Positions 46,210 through 55,151 of a DNA stretch of 64,000 nucleotides are shown here, one piece after another. The DNA lies in contig JALESH010000050.1 of assembly GCA_022781985.1 (NCBI GenBank), positions 41,466 through 105,465 on the forward strand, given 5' to 3'. Within the stretch, counting starts at the first letter, position 1. Each line of letters begins with the position of its first letter. Position numbers and translations under genes: made by a program. The stretch is from Lachnospiraceae bacterium (lineage in GTDB: Bacteria; Bacillota; Clostridia; Lachnospirales; Lachnospiraceae). The notes beneath the pieces are model-generated. The model made no database searches and was not told the origin of the DNA. It worked only from the letters and a program-made list of their open reading frames with translations.

Positions 46210-47479
46210 TCCTGCTCCATTTCCCTATCAGCCGATAGGATCTCCACAGATATTCCTGCCCCAGGCTCCCGGCCTCCGCCCCACGGCAGCCCCACCTTCC
46301 TGCATACATCCCAAGTAAAAAGAGAAGATAATTCCTTCCGATATAGACTGAGATAATATGGGCCTCCACTACTGTATAGACGGACAGCACGGCCAGCATC
46401 ACCAGCCCCATGCCGTTTCCGGTTTTATAGAACTGCCGGATCAGCCACAGGTTACACAGCACATAGACAGTGCCCGGAAGGATGCCATACCAGTAAAACA
46501 GCCGGACAAACCCCATATCAAAATAATAGTCGTTCTCCGGCCCGGAAAACAGAGACCAGGTGGCTGTGGTTCCCTCCCTGTTCACCGAGCCATAATAAAG
46601 ATCCTGTATCCTTCCGTTTAAATGTGTTTCTGCTTCTGCAATCAGAGGATTTGCAAACCAGTATTCCTCCGGTCTTGCAAACCTGCTGTCGGCAGCCAGG
46701 ATGGAAAAACCCACACAGACTATCAGCAGGATGAAAACTGCTGCATAGATCCATCTCCTTTCCTCCAGCCCCTTCACATAATGCACAAGCACCGCTCCTA
46801 GGATCCCACAGAAGGTCAGCATCACTCCTGTCTTGGAATCGGTCAGCAAAAACAGTGCATAATTCAGTCCCGCCAGCGCAGCATAGCCGTACCACCGCAT
46901 CCTATTGCTGTACAGATACAGACCCAGCAGCACCAGCATCAAAAACATACAGTGCAGGGCATTGGGATGGCCCAGGCCCAGGCAATATCTGGTCTGTACA
47001 TAGCCTCTACCGAAATCTGCCTCCAGGGCCAGCTCCCCATAGATCCCTGTCACTGACAGAAGGATCAACAGCAGGCAGCCTCCCAGGGTGGTATAAAAGA
47101 CGTATTTCAAAACCTTTTCCATCTCCACCCCCTTGCAGGCCGCCACAAAGGCCACGATCCTCAGGATCTCATTGCGCCCGGTGGCCCTGTAGGAAATCAG
47201 TCCCAGGATGCCGAACAAAATCAGCGCGATCCATTCCTTCCGGGAATACCGGGTCATCAGCACCTTGGCGGCTGCCAGCAGAAAGGTGATCCGAAAGAGC
47301 TGCCCTTCTATCGGATTTGTATAATTGCTCTTATCCACGATGACGATCAGCAGCTCCAGAGTCACACTCAGATACAGCAGCCCGATCCCAAGGCTCTCCA
47401 GACTCAGCTTATTCGGATTCTGTTTTGCCGCCTTCCGCCTGTTTGAAATCTGCCCTTCTTTTCCACCTGCCGTCCTCAT
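46193..47479 (-). CDS. Wzy-like polymerase without a tail
   Basis: The ATG at 47479 overlaps the upstream stop as ATGA, and AGGAGG is seven bases ahead; 428 residues. About ten to eleven helices follow a basic start. KVLMTRYSRKEW matches the KLVLTKYSRKQ and KLVLTEYTVRE loops of the other two polymerase-like proteins, and GLGHPNALH matches GSAHPNVAH. It lacks the C-terminal outside domain present in the other two. It is placed next to the initiating transferase, so it is the best candidate for the main polymerase of that unit. Confidence 0.78.
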   Translation of the reverse strand: MRTAGGKEGQISNRRKAAKQNPNKLSLESLGIGLLYLSVTLELLIVIVDKSNYTNPIEGQLFRITFLLAAAKVLMTRYSRKEWIALILFGILGLISYRATGRNEILRIVAFVAACKGVEMEKVLKYVFYTTLGGCLLLILLSVTGIYGELALEADFGRGYVQTRYCLGLGHPNALHCMFLMLVLLGLYLYSNRMRWYGYAALAGLNYALFLLTDSKTGVMLTFCGILGAVLVHYVKGLEERRWIYAAVFILLIVCVGFSILAADSRFARPEEYWFANPLIAEAETHLNGRIQDLYYGSVNREGTTATWSLFSGPENDYYFDMGFVRLFYWYGILPGTVYVLCNLWLIRQFYKTGNGMGLVMLAVLSVYTVVEAHIISVYIGRNYLLFLLGMYAGRWGCRGAEAGSLGQEYLWRSYRLIGKWSRNETDE

Positions 47480-49830
47480 TGCCCTTCCTCCTGTTTCTCC
47501 CAGTTTTCCCTGGGCACAGCTATCACACTGTCCTTGCCGTAAAACTGCCCTGTTACCCTGTTGGTCCAAGCCTGAGGATCTCCGGTCAGGGGCATATGCA
47601 TCAAAGGGCCCTGATCATCATTGATGGCCGGAAGCACAGCCTCCCTGATCCCGGGATCCAACAGCACCTGCTTTTGCAGCTCCATCTGCTCTTTGAAATC
47701 AGCCGCCTGACCGCCGGCAATATATTCCATGCATCCGTAGACCGTAGTCTTTTTCAGGTCTCCCCGGCACACCAGCAGAAGCGCCATTCCCGCTGCTGCC
47801 AGCAAAGGCAGCAGTTCTCCCTCCTGCCTGTTCCTCTGCCGGCCCAGCACTGCCCCTTCTACATATATCATATCACCAAACACCATAAACAGAAATATAT
47901 AAAAATTCATATTGCGGACACCGCCGGAAACCTCTACCCCGGCATACAGCTCCGGCGCGAACATGGCACAGTACACACAGTAAGACAGCAGGACAAAAAG
48001 CCCGGGCAGAGGATAGCTTTTTGACTCTTTACCCACCGGCAATGCCCTCCCGATGGCGACTGCCGCCGCTCCGAAAAAAAGAAGCAGCAGAGGATGCTCT
48101 CCGATATACTCCACGGCCTGTACCGCCCCCCTGACAAAACAGGAAAGCACCGTCTCAGCCGCCAGCCCCAGACTGAAGCCGAAATCCTCGCCTCCCCGGT
48201 TCCTGTTGCCCGGAGACTTCATGCTGATGATCAGACCCGCTGCCTCCAGCAGCAGGGGAAGCAGGCAGGCTGCTGCTCTTTTCCGTTTTTCCGCCCGGAA
48301 ACAGTAAGCAATGGATACCAGGACGATGACGATAGGCACCAGCAGGGCCGCCTGATAGTTGACCCCGCCCAGCAAAGTCATGCAAAGGGCCAGACCTGCG
48401 TACCAGCCTGCCCCTTCGCTCCTCCTCGGTCCCCCTGCCATAAACCGCAGGTAGCAGAGGATCGCCAGAAGGGCCAGGGCATAGGGAACCACATAATGAG
48501 CCGTACCGTTATACCAGAAAATGGATGACTTTGTGCTGGGCACGAACTGGATGGCCGCCGCCGAGAACAGGAGGAACAAAATGCCGAGGCTCCGGACACT
48601 GTACCCTGCCCTCCGAACCAGCAGCTCATAGGCCAGCAGCGCTGTAGGCAGCAGCCACAGCACCAGCATCAGGGCCGGAACGATGACGTATCCCTTGGCG
48701 GAAAACACCTCCGGCTGAAGGGCAAACAGGAAAATGGAAAACCAGGTGCCCTGCCAGCCCTGATAAAACTCCTGTACCGTTCTGCCTGCAGCCTTAAATA
48801 CCTCCCACAAGGAACGGGTATCCACCCAGGCCCGGCGGGTCAGGATCCCATAACCAAAATCGTCCCCTGTGGCGCAGTCCGTACCGGAAAGCATCAGCAC
48901 CGGAACCAGACTGAGCAAAAACAGGAAGAGCAGCCCCCAAAATACCAGCCTCCCGCTGATCAGATGGGTCAGCTTCCACTGGATCCGGCCAAGCAGCTTC
49001 CTGCCCTGCTCCAGCCCATATTCTGCCCTGCCTATTCCATAGCCGGCGGCCGCCTCGAAGCTCTTTCCCCCATCTGCACATACTCTGACCAGCTTCCTTC
49101 TGTACCGCTTCTCCTCCCCCAGTCCGTATTTTTGATAGATATAGCCATATTCAAAGGCATTCAGCTCCCCGTCCTCCCGGCAGCTCTCTGTCAGCTGCCC
49201 GCTGCTGACCCCTATGGAAATGAGGGGCTCCTCCGTGTAGGCAAAGCAGGGATTCTTTTTCAGTATACCCATATAATATTCCATATCCACCAGCCAGGTC
49301 AGGTTCTCATCATAACGGCCAGCGCCTTCCCCTGCCTCCACAGCCCTTCTCCTGACGATGACCGCACTGGGCGCGCCTATAGTATTTCCCAAAAAAAGGT
49401 TGCGCCAGTCCCTCCTGATAAGCTGTGCATCCTCCCCGGAAATACACCTCTCATAGCAGCTCTCTCCCTCCACCTGACAGCTTCCCGAGAAAGCCATAGC
49501 CGCTTCCGGATGCTCCTCCAGCAGATCCACAAAGGCCTGCAGCGAGGCCCCCGTGGTAAACCAGTCATCATGGTGCATGATTTTCACATATTCTCCACAG
49601 CTTTTCTCTATGGCAGCATTCCAGTTGGCAGCGGGCCCCGACCGGTTGCTGTTTTTATAATATCTGATATACCCTCTTTCCTCTGCCAGCCTCCTGATCT
49701 CATCCCCATCCGAATCATCGGTAATGATGACCTCATAATCCCGAAAGCTCTGCTGCTCAATAGAGTCCAGCAGCCTGGCCAGAGACGCCCTGTTATTATA
49801 AGCCGGAATACAGATCGATACCTTTACCAT
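47476..49830 (-). CDS. GT2 glycosyltransferase fused to a DUF6056-like membrane domain
   Basis: The ATG at 49830 is preferred over the TTG at 49839; 784 residues. Residues 1-285 are a GT2 domain (VSICIPAYNNRASLARLL, ITDDSDGDEI, HHDDW). From about 295 the protein becomes polytopic with at least ten helices and carries GDDFGYG, SIFWYNGTAHYVVPY and SPGNRNR, motifs I associate with DUF6056/GT-C-like membrane proteins. The last 90 residues are soluble. In one chain it combines a cytoplasmic transferase and a membrane transferase-like part, which could make and then use a polyprenyl-phosphate sugar. That link is inference. Confidence 0.83.
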   Translation of the reverse strand: MVKVSICIPAYNNRASLARLLDSIEQQSFRDYEVIITDDSDGDEIRRLAEERGYIRYYKNSNRSGPAANWNAAIEKSCGEYVKIMHHDDWFTTGASLQAFVDLLEEHPEAAMAFSGSCQVEGESCYERCISGEDAQLIRRDWRNLFLGNTIGAPSAVIVRRRAVEAGEGAGRYDENLTWLVDMEYYMGILKKNPCFAYTEEPLISIGVSSGQLTESCREDGELNAFEYGYIYQKYGLGEEKRYRRKLVRVCADGGKSFEAAAGYGIGRAEYGLEQGRKLLGRIQWKLTHLISGRLVFWGLLFLFLLSLVPVLMLSGTDCATGDDFGYGILTRRAWVDTRSLWEVFKAAGRTVQEFYQGWQGTWFSIFLFALQPEVFSAKGYVIVPALMLVLWLLPTALLAYELLVRRAGYSVRSLGILFLLFSAAAIQFVPSTKSSIFWYNGTAHYVVPYALALLAILCYLRFMAGGPRRSEGAGWYAGLALCMTLLGGVNYQAALLVPIVIVLVSIAYCFRAEKRKRAAACLLPLLLEAAGLIISMKSPGNRNRGGEDFGFSLGLAAETVLSCFVRGAVQAVEYIGEHPLLLLFFGAAAVAIGRALPVGKESKSYPLPGLFVLLSYCVYCAMFAPELYAGVEVSGGVRNMNFYIFLFMVFGDMIYVEGAVLGRQRNRQEGELLPLLAAAGMALLLVCRGDLKKTTVYGCMEYIAGGQAADFKEQMELQKQVLLDPGIREAVLPAINDDQGPLMHMPLTGDPQAWTNRVTGQFYGKDSVIAVPRENWEKQEEGQ

Positions 49831-49845
49831 TGCCAACAACCTCTC

Positions 49846-50850
49846 TTACCCCTTTTTCACCATCCTCTGCAGCCTGCGGATGGCCTTATCTCCATAATAA
49901 AGAGCCTGATCCTTTGCTGCCTGCCGCCTTACCGCCTGCTCACTATAGCCCCGGCAGGAATGTCTGTCCCTTCGTTTATATGCTTCCAGCTCCTGCCTGC
50001 ATTCCCGGGCAGTGAACAGCCGTCCCCTTCTGTCCTGATACAGAAAGCCTTCATATATATTCTGCTCAGAAGCCCAGTAGCCGTCCGATACATTATGCCT
50101 GGCCCAATATTTGGGAGCTATGACTTTTTCCGCCGTGGTACTGGTAAAGGCCGGGAAAAAGCCAAAGGTGGAATTGGACAGGATCAGGTATCTGGCATTT
50201 TTTATGGTGACATAGTCCCCGGCCAGGTCAAAATGATGAGCCTTCACCTCCGGCAGCACCCGTCCGGCTGCCTCCACGTCATCCGTCACCACCATGAATT
50301 CCATATCAGAGCGTATTTTTCTCATATTGTCCATGGCATCCAGCCAGTATTTTCTCCTGAGAAACAGCACCCGGCTGTCCGCATATTCCCCGCCCCGGAT
50401 ATTGATAATGCAGAGGTTATCCCGGGTAAATGCATGAGAATCATACTCCTCCTTCACCCGCAGCCATTCCCTGATCTCCGCCCTGTGGTGGAGAAAATAC
50501 CTTTCCGCCTGCAGATTCCCATACAGCAGTGTATTGTCGGGAACACCATACACTCCCTCATCCGCTCCGGCCACATAGCAGCCATGGGTCATGTCGTGGA
50601 CACAGGTTCTCATATACAGCCGTCTGTCAGCCTCCCTATAGGCACCATATGCCGACACCTCTTTTACAGGCCTGCCCAGATCCATATCCATAAAATACAT
50701 TCCCCTTTTGCTGTGGATGTTCACTGCCAGCTCCTCCTGCCCTGCCGTGCCGAAGTCATAGCCCAGATCCCGGGCGATACATCTGGCTGAAACATAACAA
50801 AAAAGCTGGTTGCCCAGGCCCTGGCCTTTTAAAAATTCTGTTCCTATCAT
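49846..50850 (-). CDS. Divergent GT11-like glycosyltransferase
   Basis: The 334-residue protein has GQGLGNQLFCYVSARCIA (9-26), the GT11 N-terminal motif, and NSTFGFFPAF in place of NSxFSWWGA. The conserved HxRRGDY reads NIRGGEY at residues 150-156: the first His and one Arg are lost and Asp is Glu. The C-terminal 60 residues are basic and extend beyond the GT11 fold. It is likely an active relative with changed donor use, or an inactive one. It lies 47 bp after the DUF3431-like gene's upstream partner series, in a cassette of unusual GTs. Confidence 0.8.
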   Translation of the reverse strand: MIGTEFLKGQGLGNQLFCYVSARCIARDLGYDFGTAGQEELAVNIHSKRGMYFMDMDLGRPVKEVSAYGAYREADRRLYMRTCVHDMTHGCYVAGADEGVYGVPDNTLLYGNLQAERYFLHHRAEIREWLRVKEEYDSHAFTRDNLCIINIRGGEYADSRVLFLRRKYWLDAMDNMRKIRSDMEFMVVTDDVEAAGRVLPEVKAHHFDLAGDYVTIKNARYLILSNSTFGFFPAFTSTTAEKVIAPKYWARHNVSDGYWASEQNIYEGFLYQDRRGRLFTARECRQELEAYKRRDRHSCRGYSEQAVRRQAAKDQALYYGDKAIRRLQRMVKKG

Positions 50851-50897
50851 TTTGCTTCCTCCGGGGGGCCTTCCTTACAACACCCTGTAATCCATCA

Positions 50898-51749
50898 TCA
50901 CTCACCCCACCCCAGCATCCTCCTTAGCCGCCGGAACCGCCTGCCCTTCTCCAGTTCCTTTTTCTGCATCACAGCTTCCCGTTCTGTCAGCTTCCTGTCA
51001 AAAGCGGCCTCATCCTGCATCCACTCATTTTCTTCATAGGAGGCTTCAAAAATAACCGGGAGCATCCTCTCGATCATATGGGCTTCCGAAGGGAAGCTGG
51101 GATCCAGGCCGTAATTCATCAGCTTATTCAGGTTGCGATAGAAAGCAGGGCTGTGCTTCCTGACCTGCTCCCTGCGCAGGATATAACAGGCACCAGGGGA
51201 AAACAGGCAGTATCTGGGAATCACCGGATCCTTATAGATAAAACGCAGCAGCTCGTCGAAGTCGTCAAAATATCTGTGAGGATGGTTGGGAGAATCAACA
51301 TACCAGGAGGTATTCTCCTCAATGTACTGGCACTCGGACACCAAGCTGGAGATGTCACTCAGGGGCAGGTCTTGTCCCCGGCCGCAGCTTCCCTTTTTAG
51401 CAAATCTGGCACGACTCTCCCTGTCCTCGTATAGATAAGTAAAGTACCGGTTGTCATAGACCCTGTCAAAATATTCCCTGGAACAATGCCGGCCCAGCAT
51501 GTTGCCCTTGCAGATGCACATCACCTGGGGCAGGGTGTCAAACTGCTCCCCGAAAAAATCGAAGTAGGTGGTAATATTATGCCCTGTGTTCTCCACCTGA
51601 ATAAACCGGATGCCCTTTTCCTCCATCAGCCCGGGAATCCTTTCATCGGTAGAGGCATCCACCACCAGGTAGTCCCGGCAGTAAGAAAGCAGTTCCTCCG
51701 GCACCGTATTAAAATTGTGAATAAGAAAAAAATTGTCTGTTTTTTTCAT
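50898..51749 (-). CDS. DUF3431-like putative glycosyltransferase
   Basis: Two starts are possible. The ATG at 51749, after GGAGGAGAG (spacing is long, about 13), gives MKKTDNFFLIHNFNTVPEELL and 283 residues; an upstream ATG at 51794 would overlap the GT17 gene. VENTGHNITTYFDFF (a variant of the NxGREx motif), ICKGNMLGRHCSREYFDRV and RYCLFSPGACYILRREQV are landmarks of the DUF3431 group, which resembles GT-A enzymes. No signal peptide is present. Function is not established for this group; the location argues for sugar transfer. Confidence 0.72.
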   Translation of the reverse strand: MKKTDNFFLIHNFNTVPEELLSYCRDYLVVDASTDERIPGLMEEKGIRFIQVENTGHNITTYFDFFGEQFDTLPQVMCICKGNMLGRHCSREYFDRVYDNRYFTYLYEDRESRARFAKKGSCGRGQDLPLSDISSLVSECQYIEENTSWYVDSPNHPHRYFDDFDELLRFIYKDPVIPRYCLFSPGACYILRREQVRKHSPAFYRNLNKLMNYGLDPSFPSEAHMIERMLPVIFEASYEENEWMQDEAAFDRKLTEREAVMQKKELEKGRRFRRLRRMLGWGE

Positions 51750-51777
51750 TTTTATTCCAAGACTCTCCTCCAGCACC

Positions 51778-52641
51778 TTATTTCCAGAATTCATACCACC
51801 TTGGCTTCTTATACAGAAGGTATTCATACCGGTCTATATTTTCCCTGAGATATTTCGGAAAAGTACCATCGATCTCCACCTGTACCATCCGGGCATCTCT
51901 TCCGAAAATATCCCGGTGGCTGCGGATATTCTTCTTTACTCTGGACAGGGTGGAGCGGTTGTTGTATTCCTGGTGGGCCGCACTTTTTATCTTGTACTTT
52001 ACCCTTTCCTCCACCGACTGATTTTTGCCGCCTCCCATGTAGCTGAAATGCCAGCCTCCGTCCGGTACGCGGATGCCGATTTCCTTCTGCTCCTTATTCC
52101 GCAGCTCCTCCGTGGTGTACTTCTCCAGCATACTGCAGCGGCACACCTTGGTGCCCAGCCACATGGGCCTGTCCACGCCCTCAAACTCTCCTGTCACCGA
52201 AAGCAGCCTCCCCGATACCTCCTCCATATTCAGAAAGCAATAGAAGAGCCGCTGGGCCAGCATATAGATTTTCCCCTCCTCCACCTGAGGAATCAGGGTT
52301 CTCAGGGTCTCAGGATCGGGGATCTCATCCACATCACTGAAGACCAGGATGTCCTGGGGCTGACAGCCGGCCAGCCCCCTTGCCACCGCGCATTTCTGAT
52401 GGTGATCCCTGGTAAATGCATCACAGTCCATAGGGGTATCATCCACCACATTATGGATAATCTTATGCTCAAACTCCCGAAACAGGTCTTTATTTTCCGC
52501 ATAAAAAAGCGGCTTGGAATCCCCGGAAAAGGTGACGGTAGACTCACTGATGACAAACCGATCCACCACATCGTTTAAAATATGCATCCTTAACAGTAAT
52601 ATATCCAACTCGTTAAAAAACTGAAAACTATCATAAACCAT
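51778..52641 (-). CDS. GT17-family glycosyltransferase (beta-1,4-GlcNAc-transferase-like)
   Basis: The 287-residue protein matches GT17 along its length: FNELDILLLRMHIL at the start, VISESTVTFSG, LVFSDVDEIPDPE (the DxD site), and GGWHFSYMGG near 195-205. GT17 is best known from the MGAT3 N-glycan bisecting enzyme, and bacterial members occur in surface-glycan and viral clusters. The acceptor here cannot be inferred. It begins 31 bp after the DUF5672 gene's stop. Confidence 0.9.
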   Translation of the reverse strand: MVYDSFQFFNELDILLLRMHILNDVVDRFVISESTVTFSGDSKPLFYAENKDLFREFEHKIIHNVVDDTPMDCDAFTRDHHQKCAVARGLAGCQPQDILVFSDVDEIPDPETLRTLIPQVEEGKIYMLAQRLFYCFLNMEEVSGRLLSVTGEFEGVDRPMWLGTKVCRCSMLEKYTTEELRNKEQKEIGIRVPDGGWHFSYMGGGKNQSVEERVKYKIKSAAHQEYNNRSTLSRVKKNIRSHRDIFGRDARMVQVEIDGTFPKYLRENIDRYEYLLYKKPRWYEFWK

Positions 52642-52672
52642 ATCTGTCTGCCTCTACCTCCCATGCAGCCTG

Positions 52673-53359
52673 CTATCTGTGAAACCTGGGATACTCCCCA
52701 TTGGTACCGGCCCATTTGTGGAAGACAAAGGGCCGTATGCCTGCCACTTCCGGAATCATGGATTCATGGCCAAAATACCTTGCCACCTCCAGGGGCGCAT
52801 ACCTCATCCCTGCCGCCTCGAACAAATGCCTGTTCTTGCAGCAGATAAATCCGTCCTCATTAAAAAAACCATGATCCGCCTCAAAGGGAATCCCAGCCTT
52901 CTCCGGGAACTCCAGCAGCCTTTTGCTCCTGATGGACACACTGTTTCCCACCCGGCAGATATTTCCGTGGATATCCCTGTAGGAAAAATCATCCTTGGGC
53001 AGGGGAAAGGGCGAGCCGATATAATCATAATCCAGAAACTCATCCCGCCACATATCCGGATTCACCACAAAGCCGTCATAATGTACCAGCAGCATAAAAT
53101 CCGTATCTATATAATGATGGATCTTATAAATCATATTATAATTAAAATCATCAATAGTTTTCAGCCTGGCGATATGCTTATACTGAATCCCTCCGGGCAG
53201 AAACAGGGGCCTCCTGTGGGTGATCAGCACCACTGCCCCAAAGTCGATCCCCTTTCTGCTGTATTCCAGAGCCTTCACCGTCTCCCTTACCCGGACACTG
53301 GTCATGGCTGCCAGCGTCACGCGGGGAAGCTGCAGCCTGCCGTCTTTATATACACTCAT
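52673..53359 (-). CDS. DUF5672 family putative glycosyltransferase
   Basis: The 228-residue protein has the DUF5672 pattern: LPRVTLAAMTSVRVRETVKALEYS at the N-terminus, FMLLVHYDGFVVNPDMW with a DxF/DxD-like acidic site, DYIGSPFP, and VGNSVSIRSKRLLE. Known DUF5672 proteins are small GT-A-like enzymes associated with polysaccharide loci. It starts three bases after the ABC transporter stop, so the two are almost certainly co-translated. Activity is inferred from fold motifs and position. Confidence 0.85.
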   Translation of the reverse strand: MSVYKDGRLQLPRVTLAAMTSVRVRETVKALEYSRKGIDFGAVVLITHRRPLFLPGGIQYKHIARLKTIDDFNYNMIYKIHHYIDTDFMLLVHYDGFVVNPDMWRDEFLDYDYIGSPFPLPKDDFSYRDIHGNICRVGNSVSIRSKRLLEFPEKAGIPFEADHGFFNEDGFICCKNRHLFEAAGMRYAPLEVARYFGHESMIPEVAGIRPFVFHKWAGTNGEYPRFHR

Positions 53360-53362
53360 TCC

Positions 53363-55105
53363 TTATTTCTCCCTGTGAAATGTCTGCCCCTCTACCCGAT
53401 ACACCGCATCACACTTTTCAATAGTGGTCAGCCTATGGGCTATGATGACCAGCGTCTTCTTTCCATGAAGCCTTTCGATGGCCTCCATAATCGCTGCCTC
53501 TGTATCGTTGTCCAGTGCTGAGGTGGCCTCATCAAATATCATAATCTCCGGGGAGGTATACAGAGCCCTGGCGATTCCCAGGCGCTGTCTCTGGCCTCCG
53601 GAGATACGTACCCCCCTCTCTCCTATGCTGGTATCCAGCCCGGCAGGCAGCCCCCGGACAAACTCATCCATCTGTGCTTCCTTCAAGGCATACCAGACCT
53701 GAGCCTCATCGATCTCCTTTTCCTCCACACCATAGGCCACATTATTGCGTATGGTGTCGTCCAGCATAAAAATCATCTGAGGCACATAGCCAATTTTGGC
53801 ATACCAGCCCGGCAGATTGGTTTTGATATCCACTCCATCCACCGTTACCCTGCCCTTTTGGGGATGCAGGAGTCCCAGCAGGATATCCACTGTGGTGGAT
53901 TTTCCCGCCCCGGAGGGCCCGATGAAGCCCACCGACCCGCCGATGGGAATGGATACCTCCGCATTCTTCAGGATGTCTGTCTCCGTGTTGGGATAACGAT
54001 AGGTAATGTCCTCCAGCTTCACCTCCTTTGTAAAGCTCACGGGCTCTATCCTTTCCTCCCGGGAGAACAGTGCCTCCGCTTCCCCATCCTTTTCATGGCT
54101 CCGGATGATAATATCCTCCACAGCAGACAGGGAAGGCTCGTAGTAGGCAATATTATTGATATAAGTAGAAAGCTTGTTGGCACTGGGCATCAGCTTAATG
54201 GCCACTGCAGCCAGCATACCCACCTGCTTCAGCATATCGGTAATATTGTTGCCCTGAGCCAGAAAAACAGCCACAATCAGCAGAATGCCGCACATACAGA
54301 CGGTTTCTATCAAAAGCCTGGGGATGTTCTGCATGGAATTCTGCTTTTTCTGTATGGTATTCAGCCTGTCTGCGCTTTTTTCATACTGCTCTACAAAATA
54401 CCGCTCCTTGTTCAGAACCTTGGTTTCCTTCATGCCGTTGACTGCCTGCATGATCCATTTGGTAGTCAAAGCACTGTTCACCTGTACCTCATGGCCAAAC
54501 CGCCTGAGCACCGGTCCAAGCAGCTTTTTATTGGCCAGCAGAATGCCGCCCAGCACCAGGCACATGACCAGAGTCATGACTGGGCTGATCACCAGGGCCA
54601 GCGCCAGCAGGGCCGCAAAGATAAACAGCTCTGTAAAAAGCTGCAGAAAGGTCAGCAGCAGATTATAGGAGCCATTCACATCGCTCATGATATGACGCAT
54701 GACCACCGGCGTGCTGGCATCCAGATAAAATTCGTAGGGCCTGCGCACATAGTCCTTAAAAAGATTCCGGGAGGTATGGAACTGTCCGTTATAAATAAAA
54801 CGGTACTGTGCATAGTAAAGGAAATAAAGATAGACATTCTTCACTACAAAGATCAGGCTCAGCGCAATGGCCAGCAGAATGAGGAATCCGTTGGTGTCCG
54901 TCAGCCCGAACAGGTCATAAAAATAATTCAGATACTTATTATCATAGATGCTGCCCGGCTCCATGGCCACCGTAATGAACGGAATCAGCATAGAGGTACC
55001 CATGGTCTCCAGACCGGCTCCAACCAGCATCATAAAAAGCAGGAGAACCAGCATCCTTCTCTGCCTGTCCGTCAATATCCGGATCACTCTCTTCATCAGC
55101 TTCAT
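53363..55105 (-). CDS. PglK-like ABC exporter (lipid-linked glycan flippase)
   Basis: The second half-transporter of this type (580 residues) has a six-helix membrane domain at about 18-320, beginning GLETMGTSMLIPFITVAMEPG, and an ATPase domain at about 360-580. That domain carries Walker A GPSGAGKST (396-404), RISGGQRQR signature, MIFDEATSALD Walker B and IIAHRLTT. Overall layout and lengths match the 19840 paralogue, though sequence identity outside the ATPase is modest, so it is an older split than a recent copy. It should flip a lipid-linked oligosaccharide made by the upstream GTs. Confidence 0.86.
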   Translation of the reverse strand: MKLMKRVIRILTDRQRRMLVLLLFMMLVGAGLETMGTSMLIPFITVAMEPGSIYDNKYLNYFYDLFGLTDTNGFLILLAIALSLIFVVKNVYLYFLYYAQYRFIYNGQFHTSRNLFKDYVRRPYEFYLDASTPVVMRHIMSDVNGSYNLLLTFLQLFTELFIFAALLALALVISPVMTLVMCLVLGGILLANKKLLGPVLRRFGHEVQVNSALTTKWIMQAVNGMKETKVLNKERYFVEQYEKSADRLNTIQKKQNSMQNIPRLLIETVCMCGILLIVAVFLAQGNNITDMLKQVGMLAAVAIKLMPSANKLSTYINNIAYYEPSLSAVEDIIIRSHEKDGEAEALFSREERIEPVSFTKEVKLEDITYRYPNTETDILKNAEVSIPIGGSVGFIGPSGAGKSTTVDILLGLLHPQKGRVTVDGVDIKTNLPGWYAKIGYVPQMIFMLDDTIRNNVAYGVEEKEIDEAQVWYALKEAQMDEFVRGLPAGLDTSIGERGVRISGGQRQRLGIARALYTSPEIMIFDEATSALDNDTEAAIMEAIERLHGKKTLVIIAHRLTTIEKCDAVYRVEGQTFHREK

Positions 55106-55151
55106 AGCTTCTTACCACGCCTTTCCAGTGCCCTGCAGCCGGGCTCTTTCC

